The notes: generated from the sequence alone by a model not told the origin. Positions 20,315 to 28,812 are shown, counted from the first letter of the stretch. The stretch is DNA of 33,256 nt from Anaerofustis stercorihominis (GCA_015058295.1 SVCP01000015.1:1-33256); one strand, 5' to 3'. Numbers and translations: made by a program.

Positions 20315-21709
20315 TTACTGCTGCTGAGCTGCTGCTGCAAGCTGAGCATCTCTTTCGATATTTGCTTTTGCGTACATAGCTGCGTCTTCGTCCTTGATCT
20401 TGTAACCGAAGAAGAAGATTGCTGCTGCGATAAGACAAAGTACTGCCGGGATGATACCGATGATGAGCATGAAGTCAGAAATGAATTTTTCTGTGATTTC
20501 CATACCTGCTTCGTATCCGATGAATGCAAGACCGTATCCACCTACTGCTGAACCACCTGCAAAACCTATCTTCATGGGGATATTTGACATAGCCATAGCA
20601 ACCGCACGGTTATCGATTCCTGTCTTGTAGTAGCCGTATTCACCGCAATCGAGGTAGTAGTTTACGCCGAAAGCCGTGAACATGTACATACCTGCTGTGA
20701 ATGTGCATGTGAAGAATGTGAATACCCATTTGCTTGTTGCGCCGAGGAATGAGATACCGAGGTTACTTGCTGCATAGAGGATCATACCTGCAATGAAAGC
20801 ATTTTTCTTGCCGAGTTTTCTTCCGATTGACGGAATGATAAGGCTGGCAACGAATGCGAATGTTGTCTTGATTGTCATTGATGTAGCCATGAAGCCGTAA
20901 TCATTGATAACATATCTGAAGTAGTAAGCCTGGATACCTGTGAATACGTTCATAGCGATGTAGAATATAGCCATAGCAACCATGAGGATAAGAAGCTGGC
21001 TGTTTCCTGCAACTGACTGAACCATTTCTTTTACAGTAACAGTTTTCTTTGCTGCTGCTGTGGGAGGTGCGTCGTATGTTTTTGCGAGGTTTGACATCAT
21101 GAATGCGCCGATGAAGTAGAATACAGCATATGATGTACAAGCTACGAAGTAGCCCCAGTTTTCGCCTACGATACCACCCATGATTCCAACGAGGGGAAGT
21201 GTGATTGCTGAAGTGATGATAGTACCTGCAGCTGTAGCCTGAGCTGATTTTGCAGTGATATCACTTCTCATGCCCATATCAGAACCTGCCATGTACTGAA
21301 GTACGCCGCCGCGGCAGATCATGAGTAAGCTCATTACGAGACCGAAGCCGATGTATGCGATGGCAACGATAGATGCTCTGAGAGCTTCGGATTTGAGACC
21401 GAGAACGTTTGTATCAAGGTATACAAGTGCGAAGGAAATGAAGCCTACGATACCGATAAATTTAAGCCACGGGCGATATTTACCGTTTTTGAATTTAACT
21501 TTTTCCATCACCGGACCTGCAACGATACTTACGATAAGGTCGATGGATTTAGCAACGAGGAGTGCCGTTGATACTGTTGCTGCGTTGATCATGAGATAGT
21601 CTGTCATATACAGGTTCATATACGGCATAGCCATTGAAGAACCTACGCCCTGTAAGAAAACGGCGATGGTATAGATCCAGACATCTTTTTTCTTCTGATT
21701 GTTTGTCAT
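20315..21709 (-). CDS. GPH-type MFS symporter (glycoside/small-molecule:cation)
   Basis: A 464-residue integral membrane transporter of the MFS_2/GPH group, with about twelve hydrophobic segments. The start DVWIYTIAVFLQGVGSSMAM and the following KSIDLIVSIVAGPVMEKVKFKNGKYRPW (about residues 54-81) match the first cytoplasmic loop signature of GPH symporters, which take up sugars, glycosides or betaine-like solutes with a cation. A cytoplasmic central loop (about 217-232) separates the halves. The tail is AAAAQQQ. AAAGGA precedes the ATG at 21709. It is the second gene after a UroD/MtaA-like gene with a 95-nt gap, so it probably imports that enzyme's substrate. Substrate is not predictable. Confidence 0.87.
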   Translation of the reverse strand: MTNNQKKKDVWIYTIAVFLQGVGSSMAMPYMNLYMTDYLMINAATVSTALLVAKSIDLIVSIVAGPVMEKVKFKNGKYRPWLKFIGIVGFISFALVYLDTNVLGLKSEALRASIVAIAYIGFGLVMSLLMICRGGVLQYMAGSDMGMRSDITAKSAQATAAGTIITSAITLPLVGIMGGIVGENWGYFVACTSYAVFYFIGAFMMSNLAKTYDAPPTAAAKKTVTVKEMVQSVAGNSQLLILMVAMAIFYIAMNVFTGIQAYYFRYVINDYGFMATSMTIKTTFAFVASLIIPSIGRKLGKKNAFIAGMILYAASNLGISFLGATSKWVFTFFTCTFTAGMYMFTAFGVNYYLDCGEYGYYKTGIDNRAVAMAMSNIPMKIGFAGGSAVGGYGLAFIGYEAGMEITEKFISDFMLIIGIIPAVLCLIAAAIFFFGYKIKDEDAAMYAKANIERDAQLAAAAQQQ

Positions 21710-21804
21710 TTTTGTGTCCTTTCTGAAATAATATAATTGCTTTATTTAACATATGCATATGAGCATATATTGTCTTTTTTATGCCTGCCGGGGCTTTTAT
21801 CGCT

Positions 21805-22890
21805 TTATTCGTCGAACTGAGCGTAGTATTTTCTTGAAGCTTCGTAAACCTTCATGAGCATTCTCGGATCAGATGATGACGGGTTGATTACGACTCTTCT
21901 GTCTTTGTATACTTCAACGAATTCTTCAGCCGCTTTCATGAGCTCTTCTTCTGTTGCGTTTTCGTCCTGCATGGGGATTCCCATACCGAATGTGAGGCAT
22001 GTGTCAGGATAGAGTGCTGAAAGTTTTTCGTAATCGTTGAGCGTCTGTCCGCACCAGATATCAACTCCCGCTTCGATCATTGCCGGAACCAGTTCTTCGC
22101 ACTGTCCGCAGCAGTGAAGTTCGAAGATAACTCCGTTTTTATGGCAGGAATCAACGATTCTCTTCAGATACGGTACGAGCATTTCCCTTGCTGTTTCCAA
22201 AGAGAAGAACGGAGCATTCTGTGTTCCCCAGTCATCGTGCATGAGATACATATCCATATCGAAATATTTCTTATAGCGTGTGATCATATCGTCATACATA
22301 TCGCAGAGTTCGCTGAAAAAGCTGTGTACGGCTTCCTTCTGGTCTTCGTCGATAAGGGCGATAGCAGCACCTTCAACATCCATGAGGGAGATGAGTCTTT
22401 CCCACAGACCGCTGAGTGCGCATACTTCAAGAACAGAGTCCGTTGATGAAAGATATTCTTTGTTTCTTTCCGCTGTGCCTTCCCAGTCAAGTTCGTTGAT
22501 ATCGGGGATCTTTGTGATATTTTTCCATTCGTTCATATCGGTGATGAGCGGATCTCCCGGTTTTACCGTAGCGCCGCCTACATGAGGAACGTATACCCAG
22601 TCAAGGTCGAACCAGCCTTTTGTTACCAGTTCGTACTGCATCGGTTCTTCGCCGTCAACAACGAGATGTGTCGCAACGTTGTCCGGATGCATTCTCGGAC
22701 GGAAACTGAGAACTTCGCCGCCAAAGCCGAGGATCGGGATCCAGTAAGGTTTTTTACCTTCAAAATACAGAAGTGTGTTTTCTTTTGATGTTATCGGTCT
22801 GTCATATTTCGGTGCGCCGGGACGTCCCCAGATGCCGGGATACTGACCTACAGGTGTGATTTCACTTTTGTCAAAGGGTTTTCTTGCCAT
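21805..22890 (-). CDS. Uroporphyrinogen decarboxylase-family (MtaA/CmuA-like) protein
   Basis: A 361-residue protein of the UroD superfamily, closer to corrinoid methyltransferases (MtaA/CmuA) than to heme-pathway HemE. LHCCGQCEELVPAMIEAGVD (about residues 254-273) contains the HxCG zinc-ligand motif. HDDWGTQNAPFFS is the typical barrel segment before it. The usual third ligand, a C-terminal Cys in a GCG-like turn, appears replaced by Ser (NPSSSDPRM), which is unusual. GGAGA precedes the ATG at 22890. No corrinoid protein or heme gene is nearby. It is co-transcribed with a GPH symporter. A methyl transfer role on an imported compound is inferred, not shown. Confidence 0.85.
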   Translation of the reverse strand: MARKPFDKSEITPVGQYPGIWGRPGAPKYDRPITSKENTLLYFEGKKPYWIPILGFGGEVLSFRPRMHPDNVATHLVVDGEEPMQYELVTKGWFDLDWVYVPHVGGATVKPGDPLITDMNEWKNITKIPDINELDWEGTAERNKEYLSSTDSVLEVCALSGLWERLISLMDVEGAAIALIDEDQKEAVHSFFSELCDMYDDMITRYKKYFDMDMYLMHDDWGTQNAPFFSLETAREMLVPYLKRIVDSCHKNGVIFELHCCGQCEELVPAMIEAGVDIWCGQTLNDYEKLSALYPDTCLTFGMGIPMQDENATEEELMKAAEEFVEVYKDRRVVINPSSSDPRMLMKVYEASRKYYAQFDE

Positions 22891-22918
22891 TTTCGTCTCC
22901 TTATTTAAGCTTTTTTAT

Positions 22919-22938
22919 GGAAATTTCGCGAATATTCC
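22919..22938. promoter_or_regulatory. Candidate operator just after the UroD promoter
   Basis: A 20-bp interrupted palindrome, GGAA-AT-TTCGCGAA-TA-TTCC, symmetrical at 16 of 20 positions with core TTCGCGAA. It lies immediately downstream of the expected transcription start, where a repressor would block elongation. Confidence 0.5.
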
Positions 22939-22950
22939 GTCTTTATTTTT

Positions 22951-22979
22951 ATTTTATGATATTTGAATTAAAATGTAAA
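22951..22979 (-). promoter_or_regulatory. Promoter of the UroD-GPH unit
   Basis: Minus strand: TTTACA, 17-nt spacer, TAAAAT; about 60 nt upstream of the ATG. Confidence 0.7.
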
Positions 22980-23122
22980 ACGAAAAAAACTACAAGGTAA
23001 TTCCTTTTAGGAAACAGCTCGCATTCAAAAATAATATTCATAAACATCGCATTAATTTTGTGTAGTGCTGTGAATATATTATTATTATCCTGTCTGTGCC
23101 GATGCGCCAAAGGAATATGGAC

Positions 23123-23320
23123 AAGTCCCCCTTGTGTAAAGGGGGAAGCAAAATCAGGGATTTTGCAAGGGGGATTGTTTGTATATGCAGAACCATATGG
23201 AAATCATATGTTGTGATTCGTATGTACCCCCCCTCTTACTGTCGTACTGCTTTTCCTTCACGATCCCTCCCTGAAAATCTTACGATTTTCTTTCCCTCCC
23301 TTTTACGCAAGGGAGGGCTT
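23123..23320. repeat. Composite III: convergent pair of hairpin repeats
   Basis: Plus unit 23123-23177: CCCCC/GGGGG, GCAAAATC/GATTTTGC, then GGGGGATTG; almost identical to the plus unit at 20046. Minus unit 23261-23320: CCCTCCC/GGGAGGG outer hairpin followed by CTTTTTT, with middle stem GAAAATC/GATTTTC. The roughly 80-nt interior is unrelated to composite II. Confidence 0.78.
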
Positions 23321-23381
23321 TTTTATATTTCCTGCAATAAAGAATAAATGCCACAAACTGCAGTTACTTTCCCTGACCCGC

Positions 23382-23401
23382 AAACTGCTGTGCAGTTTTT
23401 T
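23382..23401 (+). terminator. Terminator-like hairpin, plus orientation
   Basis: AAACTGC-TGT-GCAGTTT followed by TTT. No plus-strand gene ends here; it lies 8 nt from the minus-strand terminator at 23409. Confidence 0.45.
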
Positions 23402-23408
23402 ATACAAA

Positions 23409-23433
23409 AAAGCTGCCACAGCGTGACAGCTTT
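23409..23433 (-). terminator. Terminator after the DUF2284 gene
   Basis: Minus strand: 11-bp stem AAAGCTGTCAC/GTGGCAGCTTT with one G-U pair and a 3-nt loop, followed by TTT; 6 nt past the stop. Confidence 0.88.
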
Positions 23434-23438
23434 ATATA

Positions 23439-23969
23439 TCAGTATAAAAGCGCTCCAAAATATGTGACAGTATTTTCTCCGTTGTTGTATTTTATCCCGG
23501 CAAGACTGGCAAGCTCGCTTACCCACAGGCCGTATCCTTCAAGTGCGTGATGCATTTTGTCGGGGAAGCGACATTCGCTGTCAGGATAAGTACATTCCTT
23601 GCAGATTCCGCAGCCTTCATTCCAGAAAAGCATATAATCGGAAAACATATCCTTTATTTCTTCGTCGAAACGCCATACGAGTTTCTTGAAATCTTTCATT
23701 GATGTTTTCCAGCCGGCAAAATCAAAAGGCCCGTCCATGTCGTATTTTCCCGTAAATACGAGCATATTTTCATACCTGAGGCATCTTTCTTTGCATTCTT
23801 CAAGTGTCCCCACCGCAGGAGGGCATGCCCAGCATCTGCCGTATTGTCCGCAGGACTCCCCGGCGCATATGTTTCTGATATCTTCGCGGAAATTAAGCTG
23901 TGTGGTCTTTACTGTGCCGCACTCAAATATACCTGCGGCGGCTGCCTTTTCTCTTAAAATATTTTCCAT
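23439..23969 (-). CDS. DUF2284 predicted metal-binding protein
   Basis: A 176-residue cytoplasmic protein of the DUF2284 family, cysteine-rich and predicted to bind metal or an iron-sulfur cluster. The signature CGQYGRCWACPPAVGTLEEC (about residues 40-59) is present, as is the second cluster GCGICKECTYPDSECRFPDK (about 118-137), together giving at least eight conserved cysteines. The C-terminal ALEGYGLWVSELASLAGI also fits. AGAGGA precedes the ATG at 23969. It lies 20 nt after the gene at 24661 and shares its transcript. Function is unknown in the literature I can recall; family assignment is firm. Confidence 0.88.
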   Translation of the reverse strand: MENILREKAAAAGIFECGTVKTTQLNFREDIRNICAGESCGQYGRCWACPPAVGTLEECKERCLRYENMLVFTGKYDMDGPFDFAGWKTSMKDFKKLVWRFDEEIKDMFSDYMLFWNEGCGICKECTYPDSECRFPDKMHHALEGYGLWVSELASLAGIKYNNGENTVTYFGALLY

Positions 23970-23989
23970 GTGCTTGTCCTCTGCTGATA

Positions 23990-24661
23990 TTATTTTTCTC
24001 TTGAGGAAAAGATCTCTTTTATCGAATCAATAAGTGTGTAATACAGATAGTTACCGGCGATTCTGGCCTCGGGATGTGAAAACGAAATGAAGATCTTTCC
24101 TTCAAGGTCAAGATACCATATTCCTTTGTGTGTCATTTTCCAGTCACTGTCGTTTATTTCCCGGCGGTAAAAATAGTTGACCTCCCTGCAAGCTTTTCCG
24201 GTTGCGCAGGCTATGATGATATCGGGATCGTAAAGAGTTATCTGTTCAATGAGTGCATCTTTGTATCTGGCAGCCGCACGTGAGATCTCCTTCATATCCG
24301 ATGTATGGGTACCGGGAGTCTTTTTTATGTTTACTGCACCGATCTTCGGCAGGTATTTCTTTCTTCTTTTTGCGTTTGTTTCTCTGTCACTGTCAAGTTC
24401 CGCCCACGGAATGTCTCTGTTTATATTCAGGATTCCTTCTGTCCATCTTGCTATCTCATCCCATGTGCTTTCGCGTCCTCCGTTGTTGATGAAACTGCGC
24501 AGGTCCCAGTCTTTGCCGCCGTTTACTTCTTTGAGAACGTAGATTATTCTGTATTGTGCACTGTTATATTCCGTTTCGTCAGCAATTCCGTCGGGGATTA
24601 TTACGGATTCACTCTCTTTGAGCCTTTCAAACAATTGGTTTTCTTTATCTCTGATACTCAT
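23990..24661 (-). CDS. Unknown protein, possibly of the uracil-DNA glycosylase fold
   Basis: A 223-residue cytoplasmic protein. YRIIYVLKEVNGG (about residues 37-49) sits where UDG-like proteins have their first catalytic loop. IGAVNIKKTPG (about 107-117), DPDIIIACATGKA (about 147-159) and FSHPEAR (near residue 197) follow in the order strand, strand, HPxx motif of the UDG superfamily. The usual uracil-excision residues are not clearly present, so it may be a divergent member with another role. The start is set at ATG 24661; a longer form from 24727 would run through the murC terminator hairpin. No ribosome binding site is obvious. First gene of a two-gene unit with DUF2284. Confidence 0.65.
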   Translation of the reverse strand: MSIRDKENQLFERLKESESVIIPDGIADETEYNSAQYRIIYVLKEVNGGKDWDLRSFINNGGRESTWDEIARWTEGILNINRDIPWAELDSDRETNAKRRKKYLPKIGAVNIKKTPGTHTSDMKEISRAAARYKDALIEQITLYDPDIIIACATGKACREVNYFYRREINDSDWKMTHKGIWYLDLEGKIFISFSHPEARIAGNYLYYTLIDSIKEIFSSREK

Positions 24662-24695
24662 TTTATTTACATATTCACTTGTATGTCTGCCTGCA

Positions 24696-24721
24696 CAAAA
24701 GCACCCATAAGGGTGCTTTTG
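24696..24721 (-). terminator. Terminator of murC
   Basis: An 11-bp stem CAAAAGCACCC/GGGTGCTTTTG with a 4-nt loop, 8 nt past the murC stop on the minus strand. Its T run is short and partly in the stem. Confidence 0.8.
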
Positions 24722-24729
24722 TTTCATAA

Positions 24730-26130
24730 TTATTTGTTGTTTTTAAGATATTCCACCAAATCGTAAGCGACTTTGTTGATGGACTGGCTTCCCGCAACGA
24801 GGACGATGTCGCCTTCTTCTGCGTTGTCGGAAATGAATTTTACGATATCTTCGAACTTTGAGATTACTCTTGCGGAAGCGCCGTATCTTTCCGTTGCGGC
24901 TTTTGCAAGGTCTTCGGAATAGATGTTCCAGTCGTTTGCTTCTCTGTCGGAGTAGATGTCGTTGAAGATGACTTCATCAGCATCTTTTACCGCTGCCACA
25001 AATTCATCAAACAGGAAGAATGTTCTTGAATATGTATGCGGCTGGAATACAACCCAGAGTTTGTTGTGTTCGTAATTCTTGCAGGCTTCGATTGTTACCC
25101 TGAGTTCCGTCGGGTGATGAGCATAATCTTCGAATACTTTTATGCCTCTTTCTTCTCCCGCAAGCTGGAAACGTCTGTTTGCGCCTGTGAATGCGGCAAA
25201 TGTCTTGTGAATGACTTCCTTGTCGATTCCAAGATGATCAGCAAGGATAATTACCGAAAGGCTGTTGGATACGTTGTGCGCTCCGGGGATATTCAGGGAG
25301 AATGTTCCGTAATATTCTTCGCCTTTGTATGCGTCAAAAGTCGGTTTGCCGAGAGCATCGTATGAAATATTCAGAGCTCTCCAGTCGTTGCCTTCGCCGA
25401 AACCGAATGTCGCGATGTTGCAGGTAAGGTTCGGAAGGATCTTTCTGACCTGTTCGTCGTCTCCGTTTGCGATGAGAAGTCCGTCATCGGGGATGATCTT
25501 TGCAAACTTTTCGAATGATGAACGGATATGATCTATTCCGCCTGTGAAGTAATCAAGATGATCTTCCTCGATGTTGAGGATAGTTCCGATCTTGTGTTTT
25601 GTATGAAGGAAGCTGTCGACGAATTCGCAGGCTTCGATGACGAAATAGTCTCCTTCTCCGCAGCGGTAGTTTCCGCCGAGAAGTTCAAGTGTTCCTCCGA
25701 TGGATACGGACGGGTCCATATCCGCATAGTAAAGCAAAAGTGAACTTAAAGATGAAGTTGTTGTCTTTCCGTGAGTTCCGCTGATGGCGATTGTTGCGGG
25801 ATAAAAATCAGAAAGACATCCGAGGAATACGCTTCTTTCCATTTCCGGAATACCCAGCTCTTTCGCTCTCATTCTTTCCGGGTTTGTTTCTTTGATTGCC
25901 GCAGAATAAACGAGAAGGTCAGTGTCTTCCGGTACGTTATTTGCGTCGTGGCCGATATATACCTTTACTCCGTATTTTTCGAGCTTTTCCGTATAGCTGC
26001 AGGGACGCATATCAACTCCGGACACTTCAAATCCCTTTGTGAGGGAGATGAGTGCAAGACCGCTCATGCTTGTGCCGCCGATGCCGACGAAAAATATTTT
26101 CTTTATATTATCAAGTCTGTTCTGTTTCAT
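24730..26130 (-). CDS. murC: UDP-N-acetylmuramate--L-alanine ligase
   Basis: A 466-residue cytoplasmic ATP-dependent ligase adding L-alanine to UDP-MurNAc, the first amino acid of the peptidoglycan stem. Domains: N-terminal nucleotide-sugar binding (KIFFVGIGGTSMSGLA); central ATPase with P-loop ISGTHGKTTTSS (about residues 112-123) and EACEFVDSFL; C-terminal ligase domain with FEDYAHHPTELR and VVFQPHTYSRT. The ATG at 26130 has AAGGAG upstream; an in-frame ATG at 26205 would add 25 residues that overlap the promoter. It is a single-gene unit with promoter and terminator, divergent from glmU, which makes the substrate of MurA. Confidence 0.96.
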   Translation of the reverse strand: MKQNRLDNIKKIFFVGIGGTSMSGLALISLTKGFEVSGVDMRPCSYTEKLEKYGVKVYIGHDANNVPEDTDLLVYSAAIKETNPERMRAKELGIPEMERSVFLGCLSDFYPATIAISGTHGKTTTSSLSSLLLYYADMDPSVSIGGTLELLGGNYRCGEGDYFVIEACEFVDSFLHTKHKIGTILNIEEDHLDYFTGGIDHIRSSFEKFAKIIPDDGLLIANGDDEQVRKILPNLTCNIATFGFGEGNDWRALNISYDALGKPTFDAYKGEEYYGTFSLNIPGAHNVSNSLSVIILADHLGIDKEVIHKTFAAFTGANRRFQLAGEERGIKVFEDYAHHPTELRVTIEACKNYEHNKLWVVFQPHTYSRTFFLFDEFVAAVKDADEVIFNDIYSDREANDWNIYSEDLAKAATERYGASARVISKFEDIVKFISDNAEEGDIVLVAGSQSINKVAYDLVEYLKNNK

Positions 26131-26176
26131 AATACGACTCCTTATTTTGCGAGAAATCCGCAGAGATTCAACTTGA

Positions 26177-26205
26177 ATTTTATCACAATATGTTTGTTTG
26201 TTCAA
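26177..26205 (-). promoter_or_regulatory. Promoter of murC
   Basis: Minus strand: TTGAAC, 17-nt spacer, extended -10 TGATAAAAT, the same -10 form as the rpsF promoter. Confidence 0.75.
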
Positions 26206-26342
26206 CCGCTTTTGTAAATATTGCTGTTAACTTTGGTGTATGTTCTTTCTGTAAGAGTGCCGTGTGTGGTATTGTATTCGGCAGAGTGTATAATATGTAG
26301 GAATTTTCATAATTTTTAGCTGTATTTTTTGTGCGGATTGTG

Positions 26343-26348
26343 TATAAT
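26343..26348 (+). promoter_or_regulatory. -10 element for glmU
   Basis: TATAAT 60 nt before the ATG; preceded by TTGTG but without a clear -35. A second TATAAT lies at 26289-26294. Confidence 0.45.
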
Positions 26349-26407
26349 GATAATATGCGTTTTTATTGCAAAGAAAACTTGAAGTTTAAAACAGGAGAAT
26401 AAAATAT

Positions 26408-27757
26408 ATGACAAAAATTTCGGCAGTTATACTGGCAGCAGGCAAAGGAACGAGAATGCGTTCCGATACACCGAAGGTGCTTTTTAAGGTATGCGGCAAG
26501 GAAATTCTCCGCCATGTTGCGGACAATGCGGCAGATTGCGGAATTGATGATATAGCCATCGTTGTTTCGCCGAATTCCGATGAAATACGCGCCAATCTCA
26601 CAGACAAATACACATATTGTGTTCAGTACACCCCTCTCGGCACAGGGGATGCACTTCTGAGCAGTAAGGAATTCCTCAGAAAGCAGGGCGGAAAAGTTCT
26701 CGTAATGTGCGGTGATGCTCCGCTTATTGATAAAAACAGCCTTAACGAATTTATCGGTTACGCAGAAAGAGGAGAGTATGATCTTTGCCTTCTCAGCGCT
26801 GATATCACAACCAAAAACAGCTATGGAAGGATCGTCCGCGAAAACGGTCAGCTCAGAAGGATCGTGGAAACAAAGGATGCAGACGAAAATGAACTTCTCA
26901 TTACGGAAGTTAACTCAGGCACATATCTCATCGACATCGAAAAGCTTCTTGAATCTGCAGGGGAAATAAACTGCAACAACGCACAGGGAGAATATTACCT
27001 TACGGATTTTGTGGAAGTGTTCGCAAAGAAAGGATATAAGATCGGTGCTTACAAAACAAACGACAGCGATGTTGTTTTAGGCGTAAACACGAGAGTTGAC
27101 CTTGCGAAGATCACAAAAGTAATGCAGAAGAGAATAAACGAAGAGATCATGCTCAGCGGAGTTACGCTTGTTGATCCCGACAACACATATATCGACAAAG
27201 GCGTCGTTATCGGAAGAGACACGGTTATCTGGCCGGGAACAATCATCACAGGAAAGACAACAATCGGTGAAGGAAACGAAATATACTCTTCAAGGATTGC
27301 TGACTGCACTATCGGGGATAAAAACCTCATTGAAGCATCTACCCTCGAAGAATCATCTATGGGCGATGGTAACAAGATCGGCCCGTATGCACATTTCAGA
27401 CCGAAGAGCGCTATCGGGGATAACCTGAAGATAGGCAACTTCGTGGAACTGAAAAATGCCAAGCTCTCAGACGGAGTCAAGGCATCACACCACGCATATT
27501 TAGGTGATGTTGATATTGAAGAAAATGTAAATATCGGTTGCGGAGTAATCTTCGCAAACTACGACGGAGTAAACAAACACCGCAGCTATGTGGGCCGTGA
27601 CAGCTTCATCGGCTGCAACACGACGATCATTTCACCTGTAAATGTAGGAAAAGGCACATTCGTTGCCGCAGGTGCAAATGTTACGGACGACACTCCGGAA
27701 GACAGCTTTGTCATTGCAAGGGCAAGACAGGAAACAAAAAGAAAAAGACATAAATAA
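26408..27757 (+). CDS. glmU: Bifunctional GlmU: GlcN-1-P acetyltransferase / GlcNAc-1-P uridyltransferase
   Basis: A 449-residue bifunctional enzyme that makes UDP-GlcNAc, the substrate of MurA. The N-terminal uridyltransferase opens ISAVILAAGKGTRMRSDTPK (about residues 3-22), followed by PLGTGDALL and MCGDAPLID. The C-terminal part (from about residue 250) is a left-handed beta-helix of hexapeptide repeats (VIGRDTVIWPGTIITGKTTI) ending in the acetyltransferase site with GPYAHFRP and NYDG. AGGAG lies about 12 nt upstream of the ATG. First gene of the plus-strand run with prs; the glmU-prs order is conserved in Firmicutes. Confidence 0.97.
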   Translation: MTKISAVILAAGKGTRMRSDTPKVLFKVCGKEILRHVADNAADCGIDDIAIVVSPNSDEIRANLTDKYTYCVQYTPLGTGDALLSSKEFLRKQGGKVLVMCGDAPLIDKNSLNEFIGYAERGEYDLCLLSADITTKNSYGRIVRENGQLRRIVETKDADENELLITEVNSGTYLIDIEKLLESAGEINCNNAQGEYYLTDFVEVFAKKGYKIGAYKTNDSDVVLGVNTRVDLAKITKVMQKRINEEIMLSGVTLVDPDNTYIDKGVVIGRDTVIWPGTIITGKTTIGEGNEIYSSRIADCTIGDKNLIEASTLEESSMGDGNKIGPYAHFRPKSAIGDNLKIGNFVELKNAKLSDGVKASHHAYLGDVDIEENVNIGCGVIFANYDGVNKHRSYVGRDSFIGCNTTIISPVNVGKGTFVAAGANVTDDTPEDSFVIARARQETKRKRHK

Positions 27758-27786
27758 CCCAAAGCGCTATCCGTGCCGAAAGGCAT

Positions 27787-27795
27787 TGATATAAT
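27787..27795 (+). promoter_or_regulatory. Extended -10 element upstream of prs
   Basis: TGATATAAT in the 87-nt glmU-prs gap, 50 nt before the prs ATG. It suggests separate transcription of prs and the genes after it. Confidence 0.55.
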
Positions 27796-27844
27796 ACAAA
27801 CTAACAATCATAATTTATTCATTGAAAGACAGGAAGAAACAACT

Positions 27845-28795
27845 ATGAACTATTTTTCTGAAATCGCACTTATCTCAGGTAACGCGAACCGTCCCCTTTC
27901 GGAAGAAATTTCCGGAATTCTCGGCATCCCCCTCTGTGACACATCTGTAGTCAGATTCGCAGACGGCGAAATTTCCGTTACGATCCATGAATCTGTCAGA
28001 GGAAAAGACGTATTTATCCTCCAGCCCGCATGCCCGCCGGCAAACGACAGCCTTATGGAAATACTTATTCTTATCGACGCACTCAAGAGAGCTTCAGCAG
28101 GCAGAATCAACGTTGTAATGCCGTATTACTGCTATGCAAGACAGGACAGAAAGGAAAAGGCGCGTGTTCCTATTTCCTCAAAGCTCGTTGCTGATCTTAT
28201 CAGCGTTGCAGGTGCAGACAGAGTTATCGCATGTGACCTTCACGCAGACCAGATCATGGGATTCTTCAATATCCCCGTAGACAGACTTCAGGCAATGCCC
28301 ATTATCGCCGAATACATCATGTGCCACGAATATGACCTTGACAACATGGTAGTTGTATCTCCGGACGTAGGAAGCGCAAAGCGTTCAAGAGCACTTGCTG
28401 AAAGACTCGGTGTGCCCCTTGCTATCGTTGACAAACGCCGTCCGAAGGACAACGTTGCGGAAGTTATGAACATCATCGGCGATGTAGAAGGAAAAGACGT
28501 TATTATGATCGATGATATGGTAGATACGGCAGGTACTATCGTAGGTGCGGCAAACGCACTGAAAACTCTCGGCGCCGAACATATCTTTGTATCCTGCACA
28601 CACGGTCTTCTTTCAGGCCCTGCAGTTGAAAGAATCAAAAATTCGGCAATCGACAAATTTATCATGACAAACACAATTCCCCTTCCGGAAGAAAAACGTC
28701 TCGACAAGATCGAAGTCGTATCCATCGCTCCGCTTCTTGCTGATGTAATCAAGAGAGTTCACACAGGTGATTCCGTAAGCGAATTGTTCAACTAA
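27845..28795 (+). CDS. prs: Ribose-phosphate pyrophosphokinase
   Basis: A 316-residue enzyme making PRPP from ribose 5-phosphate and ATP for purine, pyrimidine, histidine and tryptophan synthesis. Signatures in order: VVRFADGEISV (about residues 35-45), MPYYCYARQDRKEKARVPIS (about 94-113) with the flexible loop, CDLHADQIMGFFNIPVD (about 127-143), and the PRPP-binding loop VIMIDDMVDTAGTI (about 216-229). The start is ATG 27845 after AGGAAG; an in-frame start at 27773 would include the promoter. It is followed 17 nt later by the transketolase genes, which supply its pentose phosphate. Confidence 0.97.
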   Translation: MNYFSEIALISGNANRPLSEEISGILGIPLCDTSVVRFADGEISVTIHESVRGKDVFILQPACPPANDSLMEILILIDALKRASAGRINVVMPYYCYARQDRKEKARVPISSKLVADLISVAGADRVIACDLHADQIMGFFNIPVDRLQAMPIIAEYIMCHEYDLDNMVVVSPDVGSAKRSRALAERLGVPLAIVDKRRPKDNVAEVMNIIGDVEGKDVIMIDDMVDTAGTIVGAANALKTLGAEHIFVSCTHGLLSGPAVERIKNSAIDKFIMTNTIPLPEEKRLDKIEVVSIAPLLADVIKRVHTGDSVSELFN

Positions 28796-28812
28796 TATAT
28801 CGGAGTAAAAAC

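Noticed and set aside
20164-20541. Open frames across the repeat field and into the transporter's 3' end
   Set aside because: They translate hairpin repeats and overlap the terminator; no ribosome binding site or family match.
24662-24727. Longer N-terminus for the UDG-like protein
   Set aside because: The extension is encoded by the murC terminator hairpin and has no sensible protein features.
26131-26205. Longer N-terminus for MurC
   Set aside because: It would cover the promoter and ribosome binding site; the ATG at 26130 gives the normal MurC start.
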